Positions 13,462 through 17,515 of a stretch of DNA of 17,515 bases are shown piece by piece. Source of the DNA: Bacillota bacterium (GTDB lineage: Bacteria > Bacillota > Clostridia > Clostridiales > Clostridiaceae). The notes beneath the pieces were generated by a model. The model was not told where the DNA came from. It saw only the letters and a program-made list of their open reading frames with translations, and made no database searches. The stretch spans positions 1-17,515 of the forward strand of contig JAEXSY010000158.1 in NCBI GenBank assembly GCA_023440105.1. Direction: 5' to 3'. Made by a program: the position numbers and the translations under genes. Each line of letters starts with the position of its first letter. The first letter of the stretch is position 1.

Positions 13462-15358
13462 TAATCAAATAAAAAGACCTAGGGTTAAAAAGGGTACAAT
13501 GCTTCGCGTTATAAAAACTCTATTTGAATTTTATCCTAAGGGCATGCCCCTGGTGATATTCTTTATAATCTTCAGTGCAGTTGTAAGCTCAATACCAAGT
13601 ATATTCATGCAGAATGTAATTGCAATAGTAGAAAATAGTTGGGAAACTGGCGACTGGAGCTCAGTATCTGGTAAGATTTTTAAGATAGCAGCTATTCTTC
13701 TAGTATTATACATACTGTCACTGATTGCTGCATTTACCTATACAAGGATGATGGCTATAATAACTCAGGGTTTCCTAAAAAAGCTCAGGGAAAAAATGTT
13801 TAATGGTATGCAGAATCTACCTGTTAGATATTTTGACGAAAATGGACACGGGGATATAATGAGCTATTACACTAACGATATCGATACCTTAAGACAGATG
13901 GTATCTCAGAGCCTTCCTCAGCTCCTTACCTCAGCTATTACTGTAACCACGGTATTCTGCATAATGATATATTACAGCATATGGCTGGCTCTTATCATTT
14001 TAGCTGGTGTTATATTAATGGTTAAGCTGGCTAAAAAAATCGGAGGAGGATCCTCCAAGTACTTTGTACGTCAGCAGAAGGCTCTAGGACATACTGAAGC
14101 GTATGTTGAGGAAATTATGAATGGCCAGAAGGTAGTTAAGGTTTTCTGCCATGAGAAGGAATGTGAGCTGGAGTTTAATAAAATAAATGATGCCCTTTAT
14201 GAAGATTCAAGGAAGGCTCATAAATATGCTAATGCCCTAATGCCTATACTCAACAACGTGGGTAATGTATTGTATGTTGTAGTTGCTCTTGCTGGTGGTC
14301 TTATGATAATCGCTGGAGTCGACAATTTCAGTATATCAGGCCTTCCTATAGGAATCAGTATCTTAGTCCCCTTCCTCAATATGACCAAGCAGTTTTCTGG
14401 CAATGTAAGCCAAGTTTCACAGCAGCTTAGCTCTGTTATTATGGCCATGGCTGGCGCTGAGAGGGTATTCACCTTAATCGATGAGAAGCCAGAGATTGAC
14501 GATGGTTATGTAACCCTAGTAAACGTCAAAATAGTAGATGGACAAATGGTAGAATGCAGTGAAAGGACAGAAATGTGGGCCTGGAAGCATCCTCACAGTG
14601 ATGGAACAGTAACCTACACCAAGGTTACTGGTGATGTAAGGATGCAGGATGTGGACTTTGGATACGAGGAAGGAAAGGTTGTTCTTCATGATATAAACCT
14701 CTATGCTGAGCCAGGTCAGAAGGTGGCCTTTGTAGGTGCTACGGGAGCAGGTAAAACCACCATAACCAACCTTATAAATCGCTTTTATGACATAGCTGAT
14801 GGAAAGATCCGCTATGATGGTATCAACATAAATAAAATAAAGAAGGCAGATTTAAGACGTTCCCTGGGTATAGTTCTTCAGGATACCAATCTCTTTACAG
14901 GGACTGTTATGGACAATATACGCTATGGCTATCTCGAGGCTAGCGATGAGGAATGTATTGCTGCTGCTAAGCTGGCAGGAGCCCATGACTTTATTACCCG
15001 TCTCCCAGAAGGCTACGACACAATGCTCTCAGGAAATGGAGCTAATCTATCTCAGGGACAGAGACAGCTTATAGCCATAGCCCGCTGTGCTGTAGCAGAT
15101 CCACCAGTTATGATCCTTGATGAGGCTACCTCTTCTATAGATACCCGTACTGAGGCAATAGTTCAGAGAGGTATGGACTCTCTTATGTATGGCAGGACAG
15201 TATTTGTTATCGCCCACAGATTATCCACTGTTAAAAACTCTGATGTAATCATGGTGCTGGAAAAGGGAAGAATCATAGAAAGAGGAACCCATGAAAAGCT
15301 CCTTGAGGAAAGAGGAAAGTACTATCAGCTCTATACAGGTGCCTTTGAATTAGAATAA
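13445..15358 (+). CDS. Heterodimeric ABC exporter, catalytic subunit (BmrD/TM288-like)
   Basis: A 637-residue exporter half with a basic N-terminal extension (~1-20), six-helix membrane domain (to ~345) and ATPase domain. It has Walker A GATGAGKTT (431-439), Q-loop Gln479, signature LSQGQ (535-539), Walker B ending in catalytic Glu560 (MILDEATSS), and switch His591. These are all the residues missing from its partner. A ~45-residue insertion (about 356-400, Trp-rich WAWKHPHSDG) sits before the ATPase domain, as in longer subunits of such pairs. The start at 13445 (AAGG six bases upstream) is preferred to the ATG at 13400, which lies deep in the previous gene. The 17-base overlap implies coupled production of the two halves. 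Confidence 0.93.
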   Translation: MTLKNNNQIKRPRVKKGTMLRVIKTLFEFYPKGMPLVIFFIIFSAVVSSIPSIFMQNVIAIVENSWETGDWSSVSGKIFKIAAILLVLYILSLIAAFTYTRMMAIITQGFLKKLREKMFNGMQNLPVRYFDENGHGDIMSYYTNDIDTLRQMVSQSLPQLLTSAITVTTVFCIMIYYSIWLALIILAGVILMVKLAKKIGGGSSKYFVRQQKALGHTEAYVEEIMNGQKVVKVFCHEKECELEFNKINDALYEDSRKAHKYANALMPILNNVGNVLYVVVALAGGLMIIAGVDNFSISGLPIGISILVPFLNMTKQFSGNVSQVSQQLSSVIMAMAGAERVFTLIDEKPEIDDGYVTLVNVKIVDGQMVECSERTEMWAWKHPHSDGTVTYTKVTGDVRMQDVDFGYEEGKVVLHDINLYAEPGQKVAFVGATGAGKTTITNLINRFYDIADGKIRYDGININKIKKADLRRSLGIVLQDTNLFTGTVMDNIRYGYLEASDEECIAAAKLAGAHDFITRLPEGYDTMLSGNGANLSQGQRQLIAIARCAVADPPVMILDEATSSIDTRTEAIVQRGMDSLMYGRTVFVIAHRLSTVKNSDVIMVLEKGRIIERGTHEKLLEERGKYYQLYTGAFELE

Positions 15359-15377
15359 GATAACATAACAATAAATA

Positions 15378-15398
15378 CCCCAGCATCAATTGCTGGGG
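15378..15398. terminator. Hairpin after the ABC exporter operon
   Basis: CCCCAGCA (15378-15385) pairs with TGCTGGGG (15391-15398) with a 5-base loop. It lacks a clear T tract on the plus strand; the minus-strand side reads TATTTATTGTT. It probably protects or helps end transcripts from either side. Confidence 0.6.
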
Positions 15399-15428
15399 GT
15401 TACAAAATCCGTGATAGTTTAAAATACG

Positions 15429-15457
15429 GCATGGCCTTCCAGTCATGCTATTTTTTT
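15429..15457 (+). terminator. Terminator of the ABC exporter operon
   Basis: GCATG (15429-15433) pairs with CATGC (15444-15448), followed by TA and seven T. The stem is short but the T tract is strong. It separates two convergent operons. Confidence 0.65.
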
Positions 15458-15472
15458 ATATAATTCAAACCT

Positions 15473-16258
15473 TTACTGTATGTCCTTTTTACTATACTTC
15501 CAATAAGCAGCAGCTATTCCTATAGCAGCATACAACATTCCAAGGGACACCATAGCAAAGTCCAGGCTACCATTTGTGACAATATCTGCTCCCTCTGTAT
15601 ACCCAAAGGGTGTGATATATTTCAAGAATTCTGCACTATCAGAAATATTGGCGATGATATTTAGGAAATACATCATTGCTGCAATACCTAAGCCGATACC
15701 AAGGCCTCCTCTGCGAAGAAAAGCAGAAATTCCGAAGCAAATTCCAACAAGCTCTATTTGAAGGAATAAATAGGACAGATGAAGCAAATTAATTTCTTTC
15801 CAGGGGATTTCCTCACCAATTATGGCGATAGAGGCCACAGAAAGAGCCCAAATGATCACATTCATTATAAGGATTTGAAGGAGCAAGGCTGCGAGCTTCT
15901 CAGTGATAATTCTTACTCTGCTTACAGGATGGGATAGAAGAAATTCTGCTGTCCTATCCTTTTCTTCCTTGGCAAGGATAGTTATGGATATGAGTGCAGC
16001 AAAGAATGCTCCCCCTAAGCCTAAAATATTACCAGCCTCCAATGTATAAAAGCCTACGAGGGTTCCAAAGCTGATCCTGTCCATGCCAAAGGCCTCTGTG
16101 AAGGATCCCATGGAGGAAAACATATCGTTTATACCATCCATTTCATCTTTCATTTCAGGAAACATCAGCACACAAATTACTATGAGAAAAGCTATGGAAG
16201 TTGTCCAAATAATAAGGGAGCTTAGTCCTTGTTTCAGTTCATGTTTAGTGAGGGTCAT
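15473..16258 (-). CDS. ABC-2 type permease
   Basis: A 261-residue membrane protein with about six hydrophobic segments, starting with IIWTTSIAFLIVICVLMF. An extracytoplasmic acidic loop (PEMKDEMDGIND) follows. The cytoplasmic stretch ITILAKEEKDRTAEFLLSHPVSR resembles the coupling-helix region of ABC-2 permeases (E-K-x-x-x-T-x-E-x-L-L-x-x-P motif). Its start overlaps the ATPase stop by one base (TAATG), so the two are translationally coupled and form one transporter. Export of an antibiotic, peptide or other toxic compound is typical for such TetR-controlled pairs, but the substrate is unknown. Confidence 0.88.
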   Translation of the reverse strand: MTLTKHELKQGLSSLIIWTTSIAFLIVICVLMFPEMKDEMDGINDMFSSMGSFTEAFGMDRISFGTLVGFYTLEAGNILGLGGAFFAALISITILAKEEKDRTAEFLLSHPVSRVRIITEKLAALLLQILIMNVIIWALSVASIAIIGEEIPWKEINLLHLSYLFLQIELVGICFGISAFLRRGGLGIGLGIAAMMYFLNIIANISDSAEFLKYITPFGYTEGADIVTNGSLDFAMVSLGMLYAAIGIAAAYWKYSKKDIQ

Positions 16259-17136
16259 TATTCTTCACCTCCATCTGAGTAGTAGTGCATAAAGATTTCT
16301 TCTAGATCAGGCTCCGCTACAGCTAAGTCGGTAATGTGACTTGACGATAAGCACTGCAGCAAGTGATTAATGTCACAGCTATAAAGGAAATTGATGCCGC
16401 CTTCCGATACCTGTTTATCACGAATGCCAGAAAGCTTTTCCAGATTAATGTCTCCGTGAACAGTGACACGTTTAGCATTAGTCTTAGCTAGAGCCTCCAC
16501 ACTATCACAGGCTATAAGCTTGCCTTCCCTTATGATGGCAGCTCTTTGACAGTTGCGCTGAATTTCTGAAAGCACATGGGAGGATAAGAATATAGTTACT
16601 CCAGCCTTATTACGCTCCCGGAGTATAGAGAAGAATTCTCTCTGCATCAAGGGGTCAAGGCCACTGGTGGGTTCATCCAAGATTAGCAATTTAGGATTAT
16701 GCTGAAGAGCACATACGATAGCCACCTTTTTACGGTTACCGAAGGATAATTCATCAACTTTTCGTGATGTATCCAGCTGCAATCTTTCGCATAGGATATT
16801 AGACTCTTCTTTGCAATCTGTTTTTCTCATGTCCGCTGACAGCTTCAGCACATCTCGAACCTTCATACCGGAATAGAATACTGCTTCTGAGGGAAGGTAG
16901 CCTACAGAGGATAGGATTTCCTCCTTGTGTTTTATGATGTCTAGGCCGAAAATTTCCCCATTGCCGCTGGTAGGAGAGATTAAACCAAGGAGGGTTCTTA
17001 TGGTAGTGCTTTTTCCTGCACCATTAGGGCCAATGAAGCCAAAGAATTCACCTTCTGAAATAGTGAGATTCAAATCCATGATCCCGCGAGCCTTGCCGTA
17101 AAACTTGGTCAGATTGGTTGTTTTTATGGCATCCAT
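16258..17136 (-). CDS. ABC transporter ATP-binding protein
   Basis: A 292-residue ATPase with Walker A GPNGAGKST (36-44), signature LSFGN (130-134), Walker B LLILDEPTSGLD (150-161) and switch His187 (SSH). The Q-loop position reads GYLPSEAVFY with Glu in place of Gln, common in this drug/bacitracin-type subfamily. A C-terminal ~70-residue extension (KRVTVHGDINL ... DLEEIFMHYY) is the usual tail of ABC-2 partner ATPases. The start is one base after the regulator's stop, with AGAGGAA upstream. It powers the permease encoded next, and the two are produced from one mRNA along with the regulator. Confidence 0.93.
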   Translation of the reverse strand: MDAIKTTNLTKFYGKARGIMDLNLTISEGEFFGFIGPNGAGKSTTIRTLLGLISPTSGNGEIFGLDIIKHKEEILSSVGYLPSEAVFYSGMKVRDVLKLSADMRKTDCKEESNILCERLQLDTSRKVDELSFGNRKKVAIVCALQHNPKLLILDEPTSGLDPLMQREFFSILRERNKAGVTIFLSSHVLSEIQRNCQRAAIIREGKLIACDSVEALAKTNAKRVTVHGDINLEKLSGIRDKQVSEGGINFLYSCDINHLLQCLSSSHITDLAVAEPDLEEIFMHYYSDGGEE

Positions 17137-17137
17137 A

Positions 17138-17515
17138 TTATTCCTCTTTTCTTAGATAGATTTTCTTCCAGAATTCTATCATCCTGATAAAATCCTTTTC
17201 CATTTGGTCTATGTCTATATTACCCCGCTGGAGCTTTTCCCACAGATAACCTTGGGATGCTAGGTACATATCCTGGTACATCATTTCTAGGTCAATTCCT
17301 GGTACAAACTGCTCGGGATCTATCTTCAGTAGCTTTGCATTAGCTTTATCTGCGACATTCTTCTCTACACTTTTTTGTATATCCTGGCAAACAGCTGGAT
17401 CCTTCTCATAATAGGCTTTTATCACAAAGGCACCCAAATGTGGATACTGCCTCATAATACGCATTTTCGCCTGAAGCCCTTGATACATAATATCAAAGAA
17501 GTCCTTCTGCTGGTA
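17138..17515 (-). CDS. C-terminal part of a probable TetR-family regulator (5' end outside window)
   Basis: The frame is open to the window edge (YQQKDFFDI precedes the first visible Met), so about 125 residues of a larger protein are seen. The visible part is all-helical and resembles TetR/AcrR ligand-binding domains (FFDIMYQGLQAKMRIMRQYPHLGAFVIKAY and the C-terminal MIEFWKKIYL). The DNA-binding helix-turn-helix would be upstream and cannot be checked. It ends one base before the ABC ATPase gene, which fits an autoregulated efflux operon. Another helical regulator type remains possible. Confidence 0.7.
   Translation of the reverse strand, partial: YQQKDFFDIMYQGLQAKMRIMRQYPHLGAFVIKAYYEKDPAVCQDIQKSVEKNVADKANAKLLKIDPEQFVPGIDLEMMYQDMYLASQGYLWEKLQRGNIDIDQMEKDFIRMIEFWKKIYLRKEE

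Overview
The window reads as AT-rich chromosomal DNA from a low-GC Gram-positive, Clostridium-like bacterium. This rests on strong AGGAGG-type ribosome binding sites, frequent TTG/GTG starts, Firmicutes-like protein sequences and TATAAT promoters in AT-rich spacers. I found no rRNA, tRNA, CRISPR array, complete insertion sequence or phage gene. The organism assignment is inference from sequence style only.

Layout: (1) 1-495, the 3' end of a probable radical SAM gene closed by a strong terminator. (2) 501-5004, a six-gene plus-strand cassette. It starts with a promoter and folded leader, then pnuC (nicotinamide riboside uptake) and nadR (NMN adenylyltransferase/ribosylnicotinamide kinase). These are followed by a 95-residue unknown protein, a radical SAM enzyme, a protein joining a four-cysteine domain to an RNA polymerase alpha-CTD-like domain, and a short PflA-like activase. 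A 26-bp repeat bounds the cassette on both sides in inverted orientation. (3) 5005-8656, a methyltransferase, a GNAT acetyltransferase, a decayed second copy of that GNAT, and an MFS exporter. (4) 8655-9464, a minus-strand haemoglobin very like Vitreoscilla haemoglobin, with a textbook promoter. (5) 9465-11193, a RimJ-like GNAT, a YoaP-like GNAT, an 84-residue unknown protein and a possible small RNA. (6) 11194-15457, a leader with competing hairpins and a two-gene heterodimeric ABC exporter with one degenerate ATPase site. (7) 15473-17515, a convergent minus-strand operon of TetR-type regulator (partial), ABC ATPase and ABC-2 permease.

Functionally, the pnuC-nadR pair forms a complete route from external nicotinamide riboside to NAD+. 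The rest of that cassette (two radical SAM proteins, a cysteine/alpha-CTD fusion and a small protein) has no obvious known role and is the best candidate for something undescribed. Much of the remainder looks like an accessory defence/efflux neighbourhood: three transport systems, three intact acetyltransferases plus one dead copy, a methyltransferase and an oxygen/NO-binding globin. Four copies of the 26-bp repeat sit at gene-block boundaries and may mark past rearrangements.
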